Source: DASQYE01 sp036389675
Lineage (GTDB): Bacteria > Acidobacteriota > Blastocatellia > Pyrinomonadales > Pyrinomonadaceae
Direction: 5' to 3'
NCBI GenBank assembly: GCA_036389675.1
Contig: DASVWI010000032.1
Span: 49,183 to 113,182 of the forward strand
Length of the DNA stretch: 64,000 nucleotides
Both the position numbers and the translations under genes were made by a program. The notes beneath the pieces are model-generated. The model was not told the origin of the DNA and made no database searches. It saw only the letters and a list, made by a program, of their open reading frames with translations. Position 1 is the first letter of the stretch. Each line of letters begins with the position of its first letter. Of this stretch, positions 26,138 to 33,485 are shown in pieces.

Positions 26138-26986
26138 ATGACCACTGCAACCGAAACACGAACCATAACGGTCGCGCATTCGCCGGACTCCGACGATGCG
26201 TTTATGTTCTACGCGCTGGCGACCAATAAGATTGATACCGGCGATCTTCAGTTCACACACGTGCTGGAAGATATTCAGAGCCTCAACGAGAAGGCCATGC
26301 GCGGCGTCTACGATGTCACGGCCATCAGCTTTCACGCCTACGCTTATATCGCCGACAAGTACGCGCTGCTGCCGCACGGCGCATCCATCGGCGACAACTA
26401 CGGGCCGATCGTCGTCGCGCGCGAAGCCCTCTCGCCCGAAGCCTTATCGAGCCTCAAGGTCGCCGTGCCCGGAAAGCTGACGAGCGCATATCTCGCGCTC
26501 AGAATTTTTAACTCTGAGTTCGAGTATGAAGTCGTGCCCTTCGACGAGATCATCGCGGCTGTGCAGGAAGGGCGAGCCGACGCCGGGCTCTTGATTCACG
26601 AGGGGCAGCTCTTTTATCAATCCCTGGGCCTGCACAAGGTCTTAGACCTAGGCGAGTGGTGGCATGAGCGCACGGGACTACCTCTGCCGATGGGCGGCAA
26701 TGTCATCCGTCGTGATTTGGGGACGGAGTTGATGAGGAAGGTCTCCGGCTACCTGCGCCAGAGCATTCAATACTCGCTCGATCATCGTGAGGATGCGCTC
26801 AGTTACGCGATGCAGTTTGCGCGCGACATGGAGCCCGCACTCGCCGACCGCTTCGTCGCGATGTGGGTCAACGAGCTGACTCTGGATTATACGGAGCGTG
26901 GGCGCGAGGCCGTGCGGCGACTGCTCTCCGAAGGCTACGAGCGCGGGATTATTCCCTACTCGGTCGCGGTTGATTTCGTAGATTGA
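26138..26986 (+). CDS. mqnD: 1,4-dihydroxy-6-naphthoate synthase MqnD
   Basis: Last step of the early futalosine pathway, converting cyclic dehypoxanthine futalosine to 1,4-dihydroxy-6-naphthoate. 282 aa, periplasmic-binding-protein fold. VAHSPDSDDAFMFYALAT, HVLEDIQSLNEKA, YDVTAISFHAYAYI and the later MGGNVIRRDLG match MqnD rather than MqnA. Follows mqnE by 41 bases. MqnA, MqnB and MqnC are not in the window. Confidence 0.92.
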   Translation: MTTATETRTITVAHSPDSDDAFMFYALATNKIDTGDLQFTHVLEDIQSLNEKAMRGVYDVTAISFHAYAYIADKYALLPHGASIGDNYGPIVVAREALSPEALSSLKVAVPGKLTSAYLALRIFNSEFEYEVVPFDEIIAAVQEGRADAGLLIHEGQLFYQSLGLHKVLDLGEWWHERTGLPLPMGGNVIRRDLGTELMRKVSGYLRQSIQYSLDHREDALSYAMQFARDMEPALADRFVAMWVNELTLDYTERGREAVRRLLSEGYERGIIPYSVAVDFVD

Positions 26987-27045
26987 GCACGCCGCCCGCT
27001 CCTGAGCCTGACCGGAGAGAGAGCGCGCGTGCGCGCGAGCCTCGC

Positions 27046-27120
27046 GGCCAGTACCGCCTGAGGTTTCGTACGGGCTTCGGGGAGAAAAGCACCCGCCTTG
27101 AACGCCGGGCGGTACTGACC
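27046..27120. repeat. Family D inverted repeat (diverged copy 2)
   Basis: CAGTACCGCCTGAGG at the left and GGCGGTACTGACC at the right match the outer ends of the perfect copy at 22199-22273; the interior has diverged. Located in the gap after mqnD, flanked by a short GCGCGC-rich stretch at 27022-27041. Confidence 0.7.
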
Positions 27121-27198
27121 TTTTTAAATATTTTTGGTGACGCGCGCTGGAAGGAACTCGCGTCACCGGCCCATCTTTGCCTCGATCAAGCTCTTAAT

Positions 27199-27810
27199 TC
27201 AGCTCGCCGCAGCAAATGTGCTGGGGTGGGATTCGTAAAAATCTTCCGTCTCGAAGACGTGTATAACTTTCTCCGCGCTGAGCGCGATGCGGCCCAGTAT
27301 GTCCGACAGATGCCATGGGCCGATCAGATTGCGCGCCAGCCCCTTCAGCGGCTGTTGCGTCGCCACGATGATCTGACAACCGATGGAGCGCGGATAAGGG
27401 TCGCCGACCGGCGTGTAGCGTCCGGCCTCGACGATGGAGGATAGAACGCGCTGCGCCGCGGGCGAGAGCTTCTCAATGTGAGTCAGAAAAAGAATGCCCG
27501 TGCCGGCTGCCGCGAGCAGCCCACGGTTAGCCTGCGATGTGTGCGCGACGCCGCCCGTTGCTCCGGCCAGAAGGAGCGCCGTGCGGTCGCCGCGCACATC
27601 GTCGGCGAGCTGGCGACCATCAAGCTCCTCCCACGAGCCTGATACCTGTCTCATCCCGTGGAGCAACGCGGCCGCTGTGCGTTGCATGTGCGCGTTAGCG
27701 CTGTAGAGGTTCACGGGAAGTTGGGAGGCCGCCAGCCGCCGATATAAAGACCTGTGTCTCGCTTCGTCGGCCCTTGAATCAAACACCAATGTGCCGCTGC
27801 CGTCTTTCAT
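27199..27810 (-). CDS. Pseudo-AAA+ protein derived from a sigma54-activator domain
   Basis: 203 aa. Residues ~105-180 follow the second half of a sigma54-interaction domain (GTGILFLTHIEKLSPAAQRV..EAGRYTPVGD..IGCQIIVATQQPLKGLA), but every catalytic element is gone: the Walker A position reads SANAHMQR without Lys, the Walker B acidic pair reads TH, and no GAFTGA loop exists. There is no receiver, helix-turn-helix or complete helical subdomain. It cannot be an ATPase by sequence, so it may be a regulator or decoy subunit for the active activator at 28340-31402 (inference). Its ATG overlaps the stop of the small secreted peptide gene (TAATG), so both are translated together. Confidence 0.75.
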   Translation of the reverse strand: MKDGSGTLVFDSRADEARHRSLYRRLAASQLPVNLYSANAHMQRTAAALLHGMRQVSGSWEELDGRQLADDVRGDRTALLLAGATGGVAHTSQANRGLLAAAGTGILFLTHIEKLSPAAQRVLSSIVEAGRYTPVGDPYPRSIGCQIIVATQQPLKGLARNLIGPWHLSDILGRIALSAEKVIHVFETEDFYESHPSTFAAAS

Positions 27811-27995
27811 TACATTACGAGTGTTGCCATAATAAGAACTGTGTCAAAGAACCCGGGCGATTCCGCCGTGCCGTAGGCCGACACTTTAGTAAAGTGGCCG
27901 GGCGCTTCCGATGCCCCCGCCAACGCGAGGCTCGCGCTCATGCTCATGACCGCTGCCAGTAACACTACCCCTGTAACCGTTTTCAGTCTCCTCAT
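27810..27995 (-). CDS. 61-residue secreted peptide with internal duplication
   Basis: Signal peptide of ~26 residues (MRRLKTVTGVVLLAAV..SLALA, likely cut A26-G27), then a 35-residue mature part containing two copies of E-x-P-G-x-F-x-x-V: Glu30-Val38 (EAPGHFTKV) and Glu45-Val53 (ESPGFFDTV), and a hydrophobic end (LIMATLVM). AGAGGGGAAT right before the ATG at 27995 is a strong ribosome-binding site. The open frame extends further upstream to 28061 but the RBS and signal peptide fix the start. The stop overlaps the next gene. Role unknown; signalling peptide is one possibility. Confidence 0.75.
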   Translation of the reverse strand: MRRLKTVTGVVLLAAVMSMSASLALAGASEAPGHFTKVSAYGTAESPGFFDTVLIMATLVM

Positions 27996-28099
27996 ATTCC
28001 CCTCTTCTAAATTTTGATTTAAATTTTTCGACCGGATCGTAGTGTCTGGCCTGCCCGCCATTCCGACGATTCGCGCTCTTAACTTCGATACCCCTACTT

Positions 28100-28114
28100 A
28101 CAACCGCCGTGCCA
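28100..28114 (-). promoter_or_regulatory. Candidate sigma54 (-24/-12) promoter
   Basis: Minus strand TGGCAC-GGCGG-TTGT. The -24 hexamer and the 5-base spacing are exact; the -12 element ends in T where C is usual. It lies 105 bases upstream of the secreted-peptide ATG and downstream of the sigma54-activator gene. Confidence 0.65.
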
Positions 28115-28203
28115 TGCCCGCACTTCGCCCTCGAATAGAAGGAAAGCCCCGTTAATGCGACACTTTGAAGTGGCGAAGGATCAGCCAGTGGGTTTCGATA
28201 TGA

Positions 28204-28319
28204 CAAAAATTTTGCGGCGCAGAGCCCCGCGCAAACCCTTTTCTGAGCCTGAGAAGCCCATTTTTACTGGCTTTGAGATGGGTGCAGGAGATTTTGCCGG
28301 GAATGCAAAAAATTTTGCG
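28204..28319. promoter_or_regulatory. Candidate upstream activator sites
   Basis: Near-palindromic CAAAAATTTTGCG at 28204-28216 and CAAAAAATTTTGCG at 28306-28319, plus a half-site ATTTTGC at 28291-28297. They lie about 90 to 205 bases upstream of the -24 element, the usual range for sigma54 enhancers. A further inverted repeat CACTT-TG-AAGTG is at 28161-28172. Binding by the 28340-31402 activator is inferred. Confidence 0.45.
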
Positions 28320-28339
28320 CTTTTGGCGGGCCGGTTTCC

Positions 28340-31300
28340 TTAGTGTTCTTTATCCGCCGTCTCGTCCGAGAGGTGATGAGCAACGTCGAAGCGGCGCAGT
28401 TTATAGTTGAGCGTCTGGCGGCTGAGGCCCAGAAGCCCTGCGGCGCGCGTCATATTACCGCTGTAACGTGCCAAGGCTTCCGTCAACAACTGGCGCTCGA
28501 CTTCGAGCATGATCTCCTTGAAGTCAATCGGCTTGGAGAAGTCGAGGTGAAAGCGCACGGGCGATTGCTGAGCGGCGGCGCGCAGGATATCGGAGGAGAG
28601 CGATTCTGCCCCGACCGACTGGCCGTCTTCGGCAAAGACGACGATGCGCTCTATCTCGCTGCGAAGCTGGCGCACGTTGCCCGGCCATTGATAGCGCACC
28701 AGATAGCTCATCGCTTCGGGCGTGATACCCGCCAGCTGGCGATTGTTGCGCCGACACGTCTCCTCGAAATAGTAGGAGACGAGCAGAGGAATGTCTTCGG
28801 GCCGCTCGCGAAGCGGCGGCACTTTGATGACGAACGTGTTCAGGCGATAGAAGAGGTCTTCGCGGAAGCGGCCTTCGCGTACGTCCAGCTCAAGGTCGCG
28901 ATTGGTGGCGGCGATGACGCGCACGTTGACCTTCTGCGGCGCTTCGCCCAGAGGCATGATCTCGCCCCCCTGCAAAAAGCGCAGCAGCTTGGGCTGGACT
29001 TCCAGCGAGAGGTCGCCTATCTCGTCCAGAAAGAGCGTGCCTCCTTCGGCGGCGCGTATGATGCCACGCTGGTCGTTGACAGCCCCTGTGAAAGTGCCGC
29101 GCCTGTGTCCGAAGAGCTGGCTCTCGACCAGCTCGCGCGGCGCGGCTGTGCAGTTGAAGGGAAGAAAAACCTTGTCGCGCCTGCTGCTCTCTTCATGCAG
29201 GGCACGCGCGATGACCTCTTTGCCCGTGCCGGATTCGCCTAAGACAAGCACGGTCGCATCCGAATCCTTGAGGCGCTCCATGCGTGAGAGCACGTCGCGC
29301 ATGACGAAGCTCGTGGCGATGATGTTGGGGAAGAGGCCGGAAGACGAAGGAAGCGCCATAGCGTTGAAGGGGCGGGCACGTTTCATGTCCGTGCGTAGAT
29401 CGATCATTTGCAGCGCCAGGCGCGCGCAGCCCGTCAGCGCGTCCAGAATTTCGCGGCGGCGATCAGAGAAGGGCGAAGGGGCGTGCAGGTAAAGGACGAA
29501 AGCGCCGCCGTTGCGACGCGGCGCGAGCGTGCGGCAGTGCTCATCCAGAGCGCCGCGCGGAGCCGAAGAGGAGAGCCCGAGCGTGCCGCTCTCCGAGGGC
29601 GTCGCACCTGCTTCCCTTTCTTTCGCGGCCAGATGGTCGAAGACGGCTTTGGCCGCGCGCTCGCGTCCCTGCTCGTCCAGATCCACGGTCGCCTGCGCGT
29701 ACAGTTGCCCGTCATCGTCTGCGGCGAAGATGGCCGCGCTGTCTGCGGCGAGCGCCGATTTGGCGGCGAACATCAATTCTCTTAAGAGCCGCTCGCGCCC
29801 CGAAGAGGCGCTCAGGATTTGTGTAATCAGCGGGGCTACGTCCGGGGGAATCAGGTTGATGGAGGGCGCTGGCGGAATCTGCCATGCGGCCATGCGCTCG
29901 GCTGCGCGCTGGGCCTCGCTTTCGGCCCGCTCGCCGTCCAGTTGGGCTCCGAAAGCGCGAAACTGCCGCGCCGCTTCCATAAAGCGCTCGTGGGCCGCGG
30001 GGTATTCGCCGCGCCTGACCAGACTCTCGCCGTGCTCAAAGATTGTCACCGCCACCTGATAAGCGGCGTTCATAGAGCGAAACGCCTCCTCCGTCTGTTG
30101 AAAGAGGCGCTCGCCTTTGGACGGGTCGCGCCGCCTTGAGATAAAGCCGGCGAGGTTGCGCTGCAAGATCGTATCCAGATAAGGATAAGGCAGATGCTCA
30201 AGCTCGCTCTGCGCGACGTTGGCCCAGTCTTCGGCTGGCATCCATTTATCTGACCGCCGGTAGCCCTCTATCATGAGCAGGGCGGCTTCGCTCGCCAGCC
30301 TCTCGTCGTTGATCTCGCGCGCCAGATCACGCGCATTGCGCGCGTAGGTCAAAGAGAGGTGCATGTTGCGCGACATCAGCCAAAGCTTGGCGAGCGACAG
30401 AAGCGCCTGCGTCTCGTCCTTCTTGCTGCCCATCTCTCTGGCGCGTTCGCGCGCGAAGCGCAGCAGGTCGTTGGCCTCATTGACGCGGCCCTGATGAACG
30501 CGCAAAGCTCCGAGCGTCTCTGTATAGCGGCCTTCGGTCAGGCGGTCGCCGCCATTGCGAGCAATCCCCAGCGCCTGTTGCAGGCGGCTTTCGGCCACCG
30601 CCCACTCTCCCGTGTAGATAGAGGCGAGCGCCAGATTGTTATAAACCATGCCGAGCAGCAGATCGTTCTGCGAGCCGGTCAGATGCTCAAGGGCGCGTCG
30701 CAGGGCATTCGCGGCTTCATAGAAGTTGCCCTGATAGAGCAGCATCACTCCCAGGTTATTTTGCAGCCGCGCACGATTAATCTCGTCCGAGGTGTGGCGC
30801 AGCAGGCGAAGCGCGCGCCGGTAACACATGCCGGCTTCGTCCAGATCGCCCTCGTGGCGCGCGACCAATCCCAGATTCATGTAGGTGATCGCCAGCGCGC
30901 GGTCGCGGTGCGAGCGCCGCCCCCACTCGATGGCTATTTCGTAGTGCTCACGCGCCAGGGGTTGCTCGTCCAGCGCCCAGTAGGTGCGCCCCAGACAATG
31001 ATAAACGCGTGCGAGGCTCGTGGCATCGCCGGTCGGTTCCAGACATTCGAGCGCGCGATTGAGAAGCGTGACGGAGCGCGGAAAATCGTTCTGCCAGTAA
31101 GCGCGCGAGCCGAAGGCGACCAGGAGCAATCCGCGCAGGTGAGAAGCAAGGTCGTCCAGAGCGCGCACGTCGTAGGGGGCCAGCGCCTCGTCCGCGCCGT
31201 CGTATTGTCCAAGTCCCTCGTAGATTTCCGCCAGCAAGGTTCGGGCCTGCACGTCGCGCTCGCCGGCGGGCGCATCCTTGCCTTCGGCGATCAGCTCAAG

Positions 31301-31402
31301 CAGCAGCTTTTGCGCGCCCGTCAGGTCTCCGCGCTCATTGGCTTTCTGGGCGCGGACGAGAGCATCTGTAAAAGTCGCCTGATTGACTGGAACCTGTGTC
31401 AT
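28340..31402 (-). CDS. TPR-GAF-sigma54 activator (NtrC-like, no receiver)
   Basis: 1020 aa. Residues ~10-480 form a long array of TPR units (for example ARVYHCLGRTYWALDEQPLAREHYE, with QNNLGVMLLYQGNFYEAANALRRAL later), ~500-660 look like a GAF domain, ~690-910 are the AAA+ domain with Walker A (GESGTGKE, ~720), GTFTGA in place of GAFTGA (~769), Walker B (TLFLDEIGDL) and PGNVRQL, and a Fis-type HTH ends the protein (GNMTRAAGLLGLSRQTLNYKL). It is a bacterial enhancer-binding protein with a TPR sensor instead of a receiver. The sigma54 promoter, secreted peptide and pseudo-AAA+ gene downstream suggest that it controls them. Confidence 0.93.
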   Translation of the reverse strand: MTQVPVNQATFTDALVRAQKANERGDLTGAQKLLLELIAEGKDAPAGERDVQARTLLAEIYEGLGQYDGADEALAPYDVRALDDLASHLRGLLLVAFGSRAYWQNDFPRSVTLLNRALECLEPTGDATSLARVYHCLGRTYWALDEQPLAREHYEIAIEWGRRSHRDRALAITYMNLGLVARHEGDLDEAGMCYRRALRLLRHTSDEINRARLQNNLGVMLLYQGNFYEAANALRRALEHLTGSQNDLLLGMVYNNLALASIYTGEWAVAESRLQQALGIARNGGDRLTEGRYTETLGALRVHQGRVNEANDLLRFARERAREMGSKKDETQALLSLAKLWLMSRNMHLSLTYARNARDLAREINDERLASEAALLMIEGYRRSDKWMPAEDWANVAQSELEHLPYPYLDTILQRNLAGFISRRRDPSKGERLFQQTEEAFRSMNAAYQVAVTIFEHGESLVRRGEYPAAHERFMEAARQFRAFGAQLDGERAESEAQRAAERMAAWQIPPAPSINLIPPDVAPLITQILSASSGRERLLRELMFAAKSALAADSAAIFAADDDGQLYAQATVDLDEQGRERAAKAVFDHLAAKEREAGATPSESGTLGLSSSAPRGALDEHCRTLAPRRNGGAFVLYLHAPSPFSDRRREILDALTGCARLALQMIDLRTDMKRARPFNAMALPSSSGLFPNIIATSFVMRDVLSRMERLKDSDATVLVLGESGTGKEVIARALHEESSRRDKVFLPFNCTAAPRELVESQLFGHRRGTFTGAVNDQRGIIRAAEGGTLFLDEIGDLSLEVQPKLLRFLQGGEIMPLGEAPQKVNVRVIAATNRDLELDVREGRFREDLFYRLNTFVIKVPPLRERPEDIPLLVSYYFEETCRRNNRQLAGITPEAMSYLVRYQWPGNVRQLRSEIERIVVFAEDGQSVGAESLSSDILRAAAQQSPVRFHLDFSKPIDFKEIMLEVERQLLTEALARYSGNMTRAAGLLGLSRQTLNYKLRRFDVAHHLSDETADKEH

Positions 31403-31645
31403 CGAAATTTAAGGGGACGGAAATCTAACGAACCATGGGGCCGAGCGAAAAGCTGCCGTGGAGTATAACATAATTCGGGCGGGCAGCGCCGACGAGTCTG
31501 GATACAAAACGCGCGGAAGCGGACGATTGCTGGCAACATAGGTTGCGCCTCAGGCATCAGAATGATTCGCGCATTCTTCGTACACGTAACACCTTAACCA
31601 TCAGTCTTTCTTGAGCTTACGCTTGAGCATCGAGAGCAGAATTTT

Positions 31646-32530
31646 ATGAAGCGATTTCCCTTAAACAGTTTCGCGCTGGCGGCGCTCCTGCTCGCCTGTG
31701 CGGCGTCCCGCGGCCCTGTCATGGCGCAGCAGCCGAAAGTCTCTTCCGCCGCCGCGCCTGCGCCCGCGCCGACGGCCCCGCCGGTCAACGTCGACCAGAT
31801 CATTCGGGCCTTCATGTCTAAAGAGACGGAGTTTCGGCAGGCGCTAAACAATTACGGCTTCAAGCGCGATGCCGTCATTCAGACCATAGGGTTGGGCGGC
31901 CAGATTTCCGGCGAGTATCATCGCGTCTCGTTTTTCACCTTCGACGACAGCGGCAATCGCTACGAGAAGATATCCTTCTTTCCGATGCCGACGCTTTCTG
32001 AAATAACCTTCACGACCGAAGACCTCGAAGACCTCGGCGGCATTCAGCCCTTTGCGCTGGAAATCTCCAAGCTCGATCAGTACAACATCAAGTACGTGGG
32101 CAAAGAGCGGATAGACGAGCTCGACCTGTTTGTCTTCGACGTTGCGCCGAAGGTTGTGCCGAAGAAGGTCAGCGAGCGTTTCTTTCAGGGTCGCATCTGG
32201 GTTGACGACAGGGATTTGCAGATCGTCAAGGTGCGCGGCAAGGGCGTGCCCGAAGGCAAGCAGCGCTTTCCGACCTTTGAGACCTACCGCGAGCAGATAG
32301 ACGGGCGGTACTGGTTTCCGACCTACACCTTTGCCGACGAAGACCTCGTGTTTGAAGGCGGACAGGTCGTGCATTTCCGTATGCGCGTCACCTACTCGGA
32401 CTTCAAGCGCGGTCGCGCCGACGTGAGAATCATCGAAACGGACGACGCCGGGCCGGGGATCGAGGACGCTACCGAGCCGAAGCCTGAAGCGAAACCCACG
32501 GCCACGCCGACAGTGAGGCCGAACCCTTAG
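31646..32530 (+). CDS. Secreted LolA-fold-like protein
   Basis: 294 aa with signal peptide (~1-27, cut near MAQQ), a Pro/Ala-rich linker (~30-48) and a domain that resembles the outer-membrane lipoprotein-sorting fold (strands such as FFQGRIWVDDRDLQIVKVRGKG, RYWFPTYTFADEDL). A Pro/Thr tail ends it. This type is common in Acidobacteriota and has no known function. The 243-base gap to the divergent TPR activator should hold both promoters; I saw only a weak TATACT on the minus strand near 31468. Followed by family A repeat copy 3. Confidence 0.7.
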   Translation: MKRFPLNSFALAALLLACAASRGPVMAQQPKVSSAAAPAPAPTAPPVNVDQIIRAFMSKETEFRQALNNYGFKRDAVIQTIGLGGQISGEYHRVSFFTFDDSGNRYEKISFFPMPTLSEITFTTEDLEDLGGIQPFALEISKLDQYNIKYVGKERIDELDLFVFDVAPKVVPKKVSERFFQGRIWVDDRDLQIVKVRGKGVPEGKQRFPTFETYREQIDGRYWFPTYTFADEDLVFEGGQVVHFRMRVTYSDFKRGRADVRIIETDDAGPGIEDATEPKPEAKPTATPTVRPNP

Positions 32531-32576
32531 AGCCTCGAACAAACCCGAATCGCTCTGTCCATCCCGGGTGGAATCA

Positions 32577-32668
32577 AACAGGGATGGACAGGATAAAGAC
32601 AGAAAGCATGGCTGCATGAATGCCTGATAGCATCTTCTTTATCCTGTCCATCCTCCTTCGTCCCTGTT
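32577..32668. repeat. Family A intergenic inverted repeat (copy 3)
   Basis: AACAGGGATGGACAGGATAA (32577-32596) against TTATCCTGTCCATCC and TCCCTGTT (ending 32668). It fills the gap between the convergent LolA-like and acyltransferase genes and overlaps the acyltransferase stop codon (TTA at 32667-32669). Confidence 0.85.
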
Positions 32669-33464
32669 AATTTTCTCCCGAACCTTTTTCCAGCTCTCTG
32701 GCTATCTCATCATGAACGCGTGCGATGAGTTTCTCGACATCGGCGTCGGTGGATGGCCCATTCGTCTCAATCGGTGGTAGGAGTACCATCTCGATAGTTC
32801 CCGGTCTGGCTTCGCCTGTTCCCTTGCCCATCAGCAGGTCTGTGTTCTTCATCGCGACGGGGACGATGGGGACGCCCGCTTCAATTGCCATGTAGAACGC
32901 GCCTTTCTTGAAGGGCAGCATCTTGCCGGGACGTGCGCGCGTGCCCTCCGCGAAGACGCCGAAGGAGACGCCGGAGCGTATAAGCTCTGTCGCAGCCTGC
33001 ACGGTCTCAATGGCGCGCTGGCGGTTCGAGCGGTCAATCGCAGTGATGTTCACGTATCCCATACCCTGGCCGAGGATGGGGACTTTCAGCAACTCCTTCT
33101 TGGCGAGAATCCCTATGCGCCGCCCCAGATGGCCGAAGAGCGCAGCCGTATCCAGATAAGACCTGTGATTGGAGATGAAGACGTATGTTCGGCGCGGGTG
33201 CAAGTGTTCCATCCCGCGCACGCGAATCTTCATGCCGCTCCAGCGCAGCCACGCGCGCGCGCCGAAAATGCCGAACGGATAGACCCACTCGTGTCGCCCC
33301 GCGGCCCATGAGACTATCAGTACGGGCGGCCCGAGGATGAGCAGCAACATCGCGGCGACAAATAAAGACCACCAGTAGAGCAGGCGTCCGCTGAGCGATG
33401 GGCCTGTCCTTGTGCTAGACTCGCTCTCACGCGCCCCTGTAGCTATGTTCCCATCGTCAACCAT
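32667..33464 (-). CDS. plsC: 1-acyl-sn-glycerol-3-phosphate acyltransferase family protein
   Basis: 265 aa PlsC-type enzyme. One N-terminal membrane helix (~25-50), NHRSYLDTA (the HX4D box), later FAEGTRARPG (glycerol-P binding) and VPIVPVAMKN. Probably acylates lysophosphatidate in phospholipid synthesis. I placed the start at ATG 33464; ATG 33497 is also possible but would overlap the start of the divergent peptidase (ATG 33486). An upstream open frame to 33938 is only antisense shadow. Confidence 0.85.
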   Translation of the reverse strand: MVDDGNIATGARESESSTRTGPSLSGRLLYWWSLFVAAMLLLILGPPVLIVSWAAGRHEWVYPFGIFGARAWLRWSGMKIRVRGMEHLHPRRTYVFISNHRSYLDTAALFGHLGRRIGILAKKELLKVPILGQGMGYVNITAIDRSNRQRAIETVQAATELIRSGVSFGVFAEGTRARPGKMLPFKKGAFYMAIEAGVPIVPVAMKNTDLLMGKGTGEARPGTIEMVLLPPIETNGPSTDADVEKLIARVHDEIARELEKGSGEN

Positions 33465-33485
33465 TTCACTCGAAGGGTGTTCGGA

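Noticed and set aside
30359..31468. 369-codon plus-strand frame over the TPR region
   Set aside because: Antisense shadow of the TPR-sigma54 activator.
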